Assembly: GCF_932526225.1 (NCBI RefSeq)
Contig: NC_064035.1
Coordinates: forward strand, 21,503,969-21,567,968
Origin: Nematostella vectensis
Lineage: Eukaryota; Cnidaria; Anthozoa; Actiniaria; Edwardsiidae
Reading direction: 5' to 3'
Length of the DNA stretch: 64,000 bases
Shown here: piece after piece, positions 35,100 to 45,097 of the stretch
Layout: each line of letters begins with the position of its first letter
Numbering within the stretch: the stretch's first letter is position 1
The notes under the pieces: generated by a model
Databases searched by the model: none
Told to the model about the DNA's origin: nothing
What the model saw: only the letters and a program-made list of their open reading frames with translations
Made by a program: the position numbers and the translations under genes

Positions 35100-38000
35100 T
35101 TAACAATAGAAAGTAAGCACACTCGTCTGATTCCCTCGGATCAAGAAAACCGGAGGCAAGTCGGCCGATAACACCTCGAGCCAGCTCATGTACATCAGGG
35201 GGGACATGAGAGTGGGCTTGGGGACCGGGAGGGTCATCACTATGAGGCGCGCATCCTTGGAATGTTGTCTGAGCAGCTCTCCGATACGTATTTGCCGAAG
35301 GATTCGTTTGTCTAACTGCACACCTTCATCAAGTTCTTCTTTGATCGGCAAGCGCCGGAAATCCTGTACGCTTTTGTTGGATGGCGCTTTGTCAATGCCG
35401 TGTACTACCTCGATACTCGAGAAGTCAATGCGGAACTTCTTCAGCAGGTTGGCCATGCGGATCTCATTGTTCTTAATGTTACTCGATCCCGGCGTGAAGA
35501 TTCTCAACCTGCAGCCTTTCCATAGACTGTGAAGGGTTAGCAGGTAGGGAATGAGGATCGTCAGCCCGCCGTCGTCAAATAGCCACCATACGTCTACGGT
35601 GCCCTTCTGCTTGCCCTTGAAGGTGACACTACGAAGTGTTGAGGACGGCTCCGAGCTGAATCTCACCTGAGAGGTCTGCTCGTCCCCTGGGACGTGCTTG
35701 AGCGACGTGGGAGGGGTCCGCTCGTCCCCTGGGAAGTGCTTGAGCGAAGTGGGAGGGGTCTGGCTTGGCCTGTCGTTACTTAAAGTGAAACTTTGGCTTT
35801 CGTTGCCTTCGGAAGGCTCGGTCTGACTGATCGTGCTCCCATACCTGTCTCGGGTATCGATGGTGGTCAAAGACCCTATTTCCACGCGAGTACTGCTGCT
35901 AGGATAGTCCATGTCGACTGTCGGCCCAGACAGCTCGGTAGCCAAGGAGCCAACCTCTCCTTTCATACTGCTGCTGGGGAAATCCGTTTCAATCGCCAGG
36001 TGTTTGCTCTTGTTCCTTAACCGGACATCCGAATCGTCGGACACTTCGCTTTCGCAATGTGTCCCACTGGTGAACTCGAAATCAATGTCGCTTGTCATTT
36101 TGCCGCCCACACTGGCCGATTCCGACCGCCCGCTTGTCCAATCATCACCACCGCTTTTTCTCTTGTAGCTCTCGCACAGGGAGCTGTCGTCTTCTGCTTC
36201 GATCTCGGTCGGCGGCTCGGCTAGCAGGCTCGTGCTCTCGGGGGTCAGCGGTCGCTGCACGTGGAAGATGCGCACGTTGCGAGAGCGGGATTTGTCGGAA
36301 CTTCCACTATCTGGGTCCATCCTAACCGACAGACTTTCTTTCCCTCGGCTCGTCTGGCTTTTGTTGTACAACTCGTCGTCGTCTTCCATCCAGTCGTCGC
36401 CATCGTCCAGGTCGTCAATGTCGAACTCTTCGCGCACGCGCAGTATAGCTACACCATAGTTGAGTTCAAAGGCGTCGTTGATGATATTCACGTATTCCTC
36501 CACTTCCGAGTGAGGCGCTCGCATCCAATTACGCTTAAAGCCGATGACCAAAGTGTTTGGTTTGAGTTTACCAAGACCTGCAGTCTGCAGCAGACTTTGA
36601 ACACCATCCCGTAGAGACGCGGCTGAAAGATGATAATATATTTGTGCTGGTATTAATATTATCAAGCACACAATGAACACCAACTCGTATAGAGGCAGCT
36701 GAAAGATGATAAAATATTTGTGCTGGTATTAATATTAACAAGTACACAATGAACACCAACTCGTATAGAGGCAGCTGAAAGATGATAAAATATTTGTGCT
36801 GGTATTGTCATTCTGCAGTGGCAATATTTTTCACCGGATGCAAAGGAAATTTTTGAAAATCAAATAACACAATTTTGGGTCTTCTGAAGCAAAGGTTAAA
36901 CCCTAACAATGTGTTTCAAAAGAACAACTTTCTATTCTAAATCACTTGTAAAGTCTATTTTTTTGCGGAATGTGAAAAAGGAACTACAGAATTTTGTGTA
37001 TGTGCTTGACTTGCTTGGTGGTTGAGAAGAAAGCCAACTCTTTTTCGTGATCCGTACCTGAGCATACGGTGTGGAAGGCTCGGATCTTGCGCTCTCTCAA
37101 CCAATCCTTCTCGGACTTCACCTGACACAGGCTACCCACGTTTACTTGACCACACACCATCAGACCCACATTCTTTGTGATCTGGCGGGAGAATGGGCAA
37201 TTGGGTCAATTGACAGTGATCACATGACCTTAGTGAGACTAGAGGAATTGGTAAGAAGTCACGTGATGTACGAGATCACGTGGGTAAAGCTTGTAAAGAG
37301 TTGTTTATATGACAGAAGATTGTGTGATATTCACCTGAGACACGATATGAGTGAGGATAGGTTACAACTTGTAAGGTGTCGTGGGGTGTTGTATATATGG
37401 CAGGATATTGTGTGACATTCACCTGAGACACGATGTAGGTGAGGTTATAACTTGTAAAGTGACGTAGGGTGTTGTATATATGACAGGATATTGTGTGACA
37501 TTCACCTGAGACACGACGTAGGCGAGGTTGTAACTTGTAAGGTGTTGAAGTGTGTTGTATACATGACAGGATATTGTGTGACATTCACCTGAGACACGAT
37601 GTAGGTGAGGTTAGGACGTGACGAGGGTGCGCCCGTCAGGACTAAGCACTGCGGCCGGAAGTTCTTCACGTGGTCTTCAGTGTTATTCAATCGGTAGGCA
37701 AAGCGAAGGGCCTGGATGTAAGTGAACGCCTGCGCACTGGAGCCCCAATTCACCTGTCAATCAAATGATGAACGTTTCAAGTAATGGAACGAAGACAACG
37801 AAATAAGGTGAACTCTCTTGATCCGTTAGTAGAACCTGTCAATCAAATGATGAACGTTTCAAGTAATGGAACGAAGACAACGAAATAAGGTGAACTCTCT
37901 TGATCCGTTAGTAGAACCTGTCAATCAAATAATGAACGTTTCAAGTAATGGAAACGAAGACAACGAAATAAGGTTAATTCTCTTGATCCGTTAGTAGAAC

Positions 38001-41000
38001 CTGTCAATCAAATAATGAACGTTTCAAGTAATGGAAACGAAGACAACGAAATAAGGTTAACTCTCTTGATCTGTTAGTATTTAGAACCTGATCACAAGAA
38101 CATTGACACTAAGCGAACAGCAAAGATAAGGCTTCATTTCTAGCCGTTTTACGGGCTCTTACGAGTCATACACACGAGGAATCAGGTCCGTTTTGACTGA
38201 AGTATGTAAATCACAATTAAGCGTATTGTAAGCTGTTCAGGCTTTGAAGACTTCGCTTACCTCGGGTTTTTTGATATCCACGTATTTATGTAGCGAGGCA
38301 ATTATAGCAATAGTCACCAGGGCGGCCCACCAGTTGATGAGGAACATGATAGCTACACATAGCAGCGCCCCTACTAGCGACACCCACATATTATAGTACC
38401 TAAACGAGGGTCGCCATCCTGGGGACCTCCCCAGAGACGCCGCAAACACCGCGTAGTTAATCAGAGCGTATGACATGAGAAAGAAGTTCGATATGACCGG
38501 AGCAATGACGTTTAGGTTGCCAACGGCAACAAATCCAACAGCGATAATGAAGGTAAGGATGTAACCACGCCTTGGCTCCTCACCAGGCCCTACGCCAATG
38601 CCGAAATACCCAATATAAGGGAAAATGTTGTCCTTGCACAGGGCCTGGAATGTCTTGGGGGCCCCGACCAGACTTGCAAGGGCTGAAGATAGAGTGGCGG
38701 CGAAAATCCCGCACGTCACCAGGGGTCCCCACGCAGACATTTTCTCCATCGCCTAAAAGGCACAACGGGTTAAAATATAAATTTTATAACATGGATATTA
38801 AAAAAGTCAACTTCACTAAGAAATACAACGCATTTTTCGTCACCGCGCACTCTTATTTAGAAGGCCTGCATACGGACGTTTGATCTCTTCACGCGTTAAC
38901 ATGCCTACCTGGTAATCATTGATGAGGCCGTAGAGACAGCCAGAGCCTGGGCATGATGGTGGGGTTGCCATGGTAACATTGGCAGTCGCATTAACGACGG
39001 TCTCCACAAAGCCACTCGCGTCTCTGAGGATACAAGCCCCGGCCAACCAGGCGAGGGCGATATAGACAAGGGTGCTTAATAGAATAGCCCACAATGTGCC
39101 TTTAGGGATCGCTTTTTGAGCGTCCTTGAGGTCCCCTGATATATTGACCCCTGCGAGGATCCCAGTGGCCGCCGGAAAGAACACGGCAAAGACCGAGAAG
39201 AAGTGTTCACCCGGGCGATAGTCTGGCAAGAGATTTGTGGTGAAGGTCTTGGCATTGAGCCCTACAATGCCTTGTGCTACGCTCAGCTTGTCTTGGGGCC
39301 CGATGAATGAGCCAACTATGGCGTCAACGATGGATATGAGTAGGATTCCTAGTAAAACCATCTGAGTGCGAACCTAGAACACATAAGATGCCGTGAGGAA
39401 TCTGTGGAGGTAAACGTGTCACTAGAGGAATGACGTTTGCGAGCGGACCTGCCATTAGGAATCTATACCACGGGAGGGGTTAAGGAAAGCATGTAGCCGT
39501 GGGTAGTCACTGCCAGAGGGTTTGTTGCGTCCCCAGTGGTTCTTTTACGTCCCTTCGGTTCAGGTTAATGTAGTGCAGCTTGAAGAGACGGGACCTCCGG
39601 TTTAGTGTCCTTATCCGAGAAGACTGGAAACACGGGAGAATAACTTCAACTCACTTGTGACACACAAAATCGAATCAAGGCAGGAACCCGGAAAAAAATT
39701 CCCAGTTTGAGCCAGGATTCGAACCTGGGCTACAGCGGTGAGAGGCCCACGCGCTAACACACTAGGCCACCCGTGCTTCCTTCCCATTGTATAAGTGTCA
39801 AGGAAAAGAAAGAATTTATACAGCGCAGTACCTACCACCCATTCAAGGCCGATTAGAGTGACGGCCAAGAGAGCAAGGACGCTGATAACACCGATAACAC
39901 GAATGTCATTCACTTCGTCGATTATCAGGGAACCATTCTCTCGCAGTATATCCCGCACGGTCTCGGCGAAGCCCACCACGTACAGAGCTACTGCTACAGC
40001 ATTAGCGAGGGAGAATATGAGACCAATAGAGCCCCCGAACTCTGGGCCCAAGCTCCGAGATATCAAGTAGTATGCACCACCTGTGGGAACAGAACGAACT
40101 ATCACCTTCGGCCCCAGGGGTGTCCATGAAATGGAGGTTCTATTGTATAACAGACAGAACGAACTGTCACCTTCGGCCCCAGGGGTGTCCATGAAATGGA
40201 GGTTCTATTGTATAACAGACAGAACGAACTGTCACCTTCGGCCCCAGGGGTGTCCATTAAATGGAGGTTCTATTGCAAAACAGACAGGACGAACTATCGG
40301 CCCCAGGGGTGTCCATTAAATGGAGGTTCTATTGTAAAACAGACACTTATCAAATCCAAGGGTATCGTTTTAATCAGTTAATGGCATCCTCGGAAACCCA
40401 GGGCGTCGAGGTCACAGGCGCGAGAGCGAGGCGGAGGGGGTGGGAGAGAAGAGAAAGAAGCCGCCCCTCCCCCTCCGCCGCCTCGTTCTCGCGCCTCGTT
40501 ACGCTGATCGCGACGCCCTGGGTACCCGAGGATGGTTGGAGGTTCTCCTAAATAGCAGACACTTTTTTCGGTCCATATGGTGTTCGTTATACGGAGGTTC
40601 TACTATATAAAAGACACAGTTATCGAATCAAAGGACATATTTCTCGGTCCCAAGGGTGTCCCAAATATGTAGGTTTGACTATTTTGATATATCAGTCTAT
40701 TTCGGACCATCGTGTATTTGGTCTTTGGTCATAAAAAAGAACAAAAGAGAGGTGCTTAATAAAAACAATATATGGAATTCCGCTCCTCACTGACCTCCTT
40801 TCACTTCTCCATTGGTGCACACTGCGGACATGGATAAGGTGGTTACCGTGGTAACAAGCGCTGATAGGATAATGATGACGGTGGACCAGATAATGCCGGA
40901 CTGTCCGACGACCCACGTGAGTCTCAAGAAAAGCATCACCCCCCAGATGTTAAGGAGGCAGCGTAGCATTACGCCCTTCAACCAGCCGAACTTGGGCGCC

Positions 41001-44000
41001 ATTTTGACCGCGTCGCCGTGTACCTTCACGTCTGTGTTGCTCCGGTGAGATTTCCCGTTCTCCAACTTTTCCGGCAGCTCTTCGTACTAAAAACACGTTA
41101 GAGTATATATATACTAGTTTGATAAATACCTCGTTTCAATTTATGTTCCTCGGTACTGAGTAAGAAGTTAAATGGCGTAGTGGTCTTATCTTACAAAAAA
41201 GACTTTACATCTGAATCTCTCGAGAACGCAAGCAAACATAAGTGGCAAAAGGCCGAACACAAACATAAGAAAATCAAGCAGTTAAAAAATGTCATGCGCT
41301 TGTGTTAGTGTGTACTTCAAGAATTTCTTACTCTTGCGTTCAACCTCAAAGCTACAGCTCGTGTATTTTACAAAGCGGTGCTACATATTTTGCCAGTGAT
41401 TTTTGCGACTTTCCATGAAGCATTGTATCACCTCTATAAATAAGGTTTTAGTTGGACTCACGTAATCAATTAAATAAACATAGGTACAAAGGAGCCGACA
41501 AAGCTTTTTTTTTATTAGAATGCTCATCCCAGAATCTTTATAAACAACTTGATAAGGAAAATTTTTTTGGGCTGAATTTAAACTTCTGTCGACATTGTTG
41601 TAATAATATTTAAGGCAAAAAAACGCGATAATTACAATTATTTATTCAATGTAAGCACTCCTCAAATGCTCTCTTTGGCAACATAGATAACAAGGTCTGC
41701 TATAACTCTATCTCACGTATTTTCCCTAACCTGTAAAACAAGTCTTGTTACACGTAGAGTTTCCAAATAAAGGGTATAAATACAGTTTATCGCAATATAT
41801 ACTGAACGCTCGAATTTTATTTTACTTGAGAATCCGAACAGAAGATTTGAACGTCACTATCGAAAATTCGTCCGAATAGAGTACCAAATAATAAGAATGT
41901 GTCAACGGTCTCTTTTTTACAGGGAAAGTTTCGATAATGGTACAATAAGTCTTATAGGAAACACTTGATATATCTTTTGCAAAGTGACCTAAGCTTTAAA
42001 AAGTAATGGCTGATATTCTATGTGATCGTACATGAAATGTTAATTGGTATTTTTGCGGCAGCACACACCAACATCTTTAAAACCTCCTTTAAACACTTTT
42101 AGAAAAATACAATAATGTGTTTGATATAAGCTTATAAGATAGGAACTTATACATTCAATTCCTGTGTTATGTTACAAACCCGTACAAGGTACCTCCAACC
42201 ATATTAAAAGCCACTACTGTACAAGTGAAAGTTATCTCACACCATGCTTCCATTAATTACCAGCCTTTATGGTTTTCACGCTGTAACGGAATGTAAATAA
42301 CTAACAATAAGCACTTCATCCAGGAGACGTTACAGCTTTAGTAGCAGTATGGGCTAGACCATATTCAAAGATCTCCAGCTGCTTCCAACACTTCAAAATA
42401 TAACCACAGCTGAGTGAAAAGAAACCCTTTCTGGCAATAACGGTTCGTACAATTAAATATATCAGAATAACTCCCACAAGACAGATTTTTTTTTTAGAAT
42501 TAAGGTATTTTAAAAGGAGGATATACCTTGAAGGCGCGAATACCTCAGCGGATCATTTGACTTACAAGATTTGACTTACAAGTGCTGGTTCAACTCACCG
42601 ATAATAATATCAGTCAGTTTTGGTCACCTTATCTTGTTTTTCTTATCAGGAAAACACTAATTTGTTTAATCAGTTCGTTTTAAAAGGCAAAGCAATTAGC
42701 TGAAGTCTCAATGGAAATGATTTTCTTAAAGATTATTTTTTGTACATGGTAACAGCAGAGAGAAAGTACATTGACTAAAAGATATCTGGAACATATTATT
42801 CTAGAAATACATGTATTAACAATGAAGCTTTAAAGTTGTCTAGGGCCTAAAGGCGATCAGAAAAAACCCCAGATCTTTACTTAAAAAGCCTCTTGCCTAC
42901 AAAGGATAATATATCATCTCAATCTGATTTGCAGGTAGTCTGATAAAAATATGGATGAAGTCTACAATGTGCCCAATCACAGTTACATATTTATCAAGCT
43001 AAACTAATCAGTTATTCCTTTACCAGTATTTTACAGAAAAAAAGATGTGTTTCTTATGCAATTCAGTAGATTTTTTTTAAAAGAGGAAATATATTCAGTA
43101 CAATGTCAATAAGCCCAAACTGTCGCGATCTCGTACCAGAACAATAAATACAATACACAAAAACTGGAAATCGACTCATTTCGTCTTATTAAAGACGAAA
43201 ATTTGGCAGAGTCGATTTCCAGTTTTTCAGTACAATGTCAAATATAGTTAATTCATGACCAATTAGGTCCATGTGTAGCAGTAAACTTTGCACTTGTTTG
43301 TTCTATTGAAATACTATTTTGAATGTTTCCTGCTGTGATGTGCAGAAACCATAATTTGGTCAATGAAATAATAGTAAAGCTATGTGAAGCATAATTCAAT
43401 CAGAGTTTTATTGACCTATCCATTCCCTTTATGAAATTAGGGCACAATTCAAGAGATTGGTATAAAAGACAACAGATCTAGTTATGTGAAATATCAATAT
43501 GATAGTAAAGTCAGCCTGAACTGGGTTGCGACGAGGGATATTTCTAGACATTTATATCTTTCACAGCTGCTGTTGGCTGCAAGAAATTCTTAATCTGCAC
43601 CTGGAGGGGGACTACACCCCAGTCATTTGTGACAGTTGTGACAAGGAAAGAAATGATATACAAATCAGGCCCCTACCTAGGGGGGGGGGGGGGTGCATTC
43701 GCACACCCCACAACGGCCGAAGGTCCACTTTCGGTTCCCAATGTACCTGCTATTTGTAGAGAAAACTATAAAGCATAAGCTAGATCACTCTGGTATGTAG
43801 CCAAATCCCACAATAATTGTCCTGTGAAGATACTGCAAAGGTCAAGATACCGAGGGTCAAAATTTAGCAAAATAGAGCTACATTTCTAAAGAGGAATAAG
43901 ACTACTTCATCCATCTAAAACCAAAACATTGAATGGAATTAGTTGAGGAAAAATCAAATTGTAGAACAGAAATGGTATTCACCTTTTAAAGCAACCCTTC

Positions 44001-45097
44001 CCCCCTATCGTCATGGCGATGACGTTTAGAATCTAGCATTGATTAGAGCATTATAAATCATGTATGGTGGCAGCTGTATAAATGGGGCTAGTTGGAAACT
44101 CTGGTTTTGTCTGTTCTTCTTTGGTTAAAATTTCAGAATAATAAGCTTTCAATAATTTGCAAGTATAATTACAAAATATAATTCGGAAGATATTGAAATT
44201 GTTACTTTATTAATTATGAATATATACCCATCATTGTATCTAGTTTTGATAAAAAATAAAGGCTATCATTTATGTAAATGTATGTAAAGAATCCTGGTTC
44301 TGCAGATATGGATATAAAACTTAAACACAAACTTTACATAAAGAAAAAACAATCATTACAAGTTTTACTTGTTAAAATTGTGAAAGATATAAGCTTAAGT
44401 ACTTTCAAATATATTTTAAACTTGTGTAATCTCTTTTAAGATTTATAAGTATAAATAAAAAGAGGTGGTGTTACATAATTTGCATGTACTTGTTTTTAAA
44501 AGAAAATAGAAACAAATAGAAATTCAATAAGGTCTGAATTAAATGAAGCAAGAAACCGAAGGATTGTAAGCTATATCTCGTATTAATTTCATCTACAAGA
44601 TGTGTAGTTTTAGAGATGGCTTTGTCTACGTGCTCACACACTCAACTGATCTCATCCATTTAAGAGAAAACACAATCGTACAACACAACGGAAATAGCAG
44701 ATCTAACTATTACTGTTACCTGTTGATCGGTGTCATCTTCAAAGCCCTTCTGTAATTCTTGTATGGTTGGCCTATACTGCTTTTGACCGGTTTGCGTGTG
44801 TTCGTTACGATAAAATACTGTCATGGGAATAGCTTCGTTCGTGGCATAACCAATCGTCCCCCCTTGGCTGTAAAGACCATCGTTATTCTCTTTGGTAGGC
44901 GAAGAACATGAAGGGTCTACCGGAGAGTGTTTCTCTTCCCTCATTTTACCGCGTACTTGCTCGACACTGAATCGTTGGCCTCCTAGATTGGCATCTCGCT
45001 GGCAGGCGCGAGTTCCACTCATGGGATTTTCATATCCAGAATTTCCGTCATCCTTTTTGACATTACTATCTGAAAGTTCATCTGAACCACTCATCAT
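35100..45097 (-). CDS. SLC12A2-like: Na-K-Cl cotransporter (SLC12A1/2-type NKCC), complete, eight exons, 1227 aa
   Basis: Exons in coding order: 44720-45097, 40795-41086, 39836-40080, 38909-39373, 38261-38752, 37589-37753, 37058-37181, 35100-36622. The sum is 3684 nt with consistent phases and GT-AG introns. It is expected to carry electroneutral Na+, K+ and Cl- uptake across the plasma membrane. The cytosolic N-terminus has RFSV, a match to the SPAK/OSR1 docking motif RFxV, and [13 protein letters not shown], which aligns with the regulatory threonine region of NKCCs. The 12-helix core starts with [20 protein letters not shown]; it has YVVGFAETV (helix 3, K+ site tyrosine) and [17 protein letters not shown] (helix 8 serine pair of the Na+ site, which favours NKCC/NCC over KCC). 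The C-terminal domain begins [15 protein letters not shown], has [16 protein letters not shown], and ends SVLTFYC. NKCC rather than NCC is the better but not certain call. The start ATG is followed at once by a second ATG. Confidence 0.95.
35685..35775 (-). repeat. In-frame duplication in the NKCC C-terminal linker
   Basis: Two adjacent copies encode [14 protein letters not shown] and [14 protein letters not shown]. Slightly upstream, [17 protein letters not shown] and [17 protein letters not shown] also look like two copies. Both are in the variable acidic and serine-rich insertion between the conserved halves of the C-terminal domain. Confidence 0.85.
36595..36815. repeat. 76-bp triplication of the NKCC exon 8 acceptor
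   Basis: Three tandem copies at exact 76-bp spacing. On the gene strand each has TTATCATCTTTCAG followed by exon-like sequence (real: CCGCGTCTCTACGGGATGGT; copies: CTGCCTCTATACGAGTTGGT). The real acceptor is the most downstream; ghosts lie at 36699-36700 and 36775-36776. Confidence 0.95.
37310..37615. repeat. 83-bp minisatellite derived from the NKCC exon 6 donor
   Basis: Four copies (spacing 88, 83, 83). Each contains, on the gene strand, CTCGTGTCTCAG-like exon end followed by GTGAATGTCACACAATATCC. The real donor is at 37588; ghost donors are at 37505, 37422 and 37334. The unit also carries exon sequence CCTCACCTACATCGTGTCTC. Confidence 0.95.
37750..38095. repeat. 82-bp minisatellite derived from the NKCC exon 6 acceptor
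   Basis: Four copies (plus strand ACCTGTCAATCAAATGATGA, then ACGTTTCAAGTAATGGAACG and so on). On the gene strand each carries ATTTGATTGACAGGT, the real acceptor (ending 37754) plus the first exon bases. Ghost acceptors lie at about 37836, 37918 and 38001. Confidence 0.95.
39635..39776 (-). mobile_element. tRNA-derived SINE in NKCC intron
   Basis: On the minus strand the sequence starts GCACGGGTGGCCTAGTG (A-box-like), has an anticodon-arm-like GGGCCTCTCACCGC (as in tRNA-Glu) and a perfect B box GGTTCGAATCC (39714-39724), but the 3' side does not pair with the 5' end as an acceptor stem. It continues into non-tRNA sequence. That fits a SINE head, not a functional tRNA gene. Confidence 0.7.
40088..40350. 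repeat. 65-bp minisatellite beside the NKCC exon 3 acceptor
   Basis: Four copies of a unit with AACGAACTGTCACCTTCGGC, CCCAGGGGTGTCCATGAAAT and GGAGGTTCTATTG. On the gene strand the unit contains GAAGGTGACAGTTCGTTCTG, matching the sequence upstream of the exon 3 acceptor (GGTGATAGTTCGTTCTGTTC) but not its AG. Diverged copies continue beyond a hairpin insertion, to about 40680. Confidence 0.93.
40386..40533. mobile_element. Hairpin MITE, 148 bp, inside the 65-bp array
   Basis: Inverted repeats ATCCTCGG / CCGAGGAT (ends), CCCAGGGCGTCG / CGACGCCCTGGG and GGCGCGAGAGCGAGGCGGAG with its near-perfect complement. The array unit (GGAGGTTCT) is present on both sides. Confidence 0.85.
41087..44719. other. 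NKCC intron 1, no gene seen
   Basis: 3.6-kb AT-rich intron. It holds a 69-bp hairpin at about 43159-43227, a run of about 14 G near 43680 and no frame with recognisable similarity. Confidence 0.6.
43159..43227. repeat. Nested palindrome (69 bp)
   Basis: Outer arms AAAAACTGGAAATCGACTC / GAGTCGATTTCCAGTTTTT enclose an inner palindrome TTTCGTCTT / AAGACGAAA. Small hairpin of unknown origin, possibly a miniature foldback element. Confidence 0.85.

Noticed and set aside
39706-39776. Functional tRNA-Glu gene on the minus strand
   Set aside because: B box and anticodon arm are good but the acceptor stem does not pair; better explained as a SINE head.
40083-40551. Plus-strand frames with [20 protein letters not shown] repeats
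   Set aside because: Translation of the 65-bp intron array.
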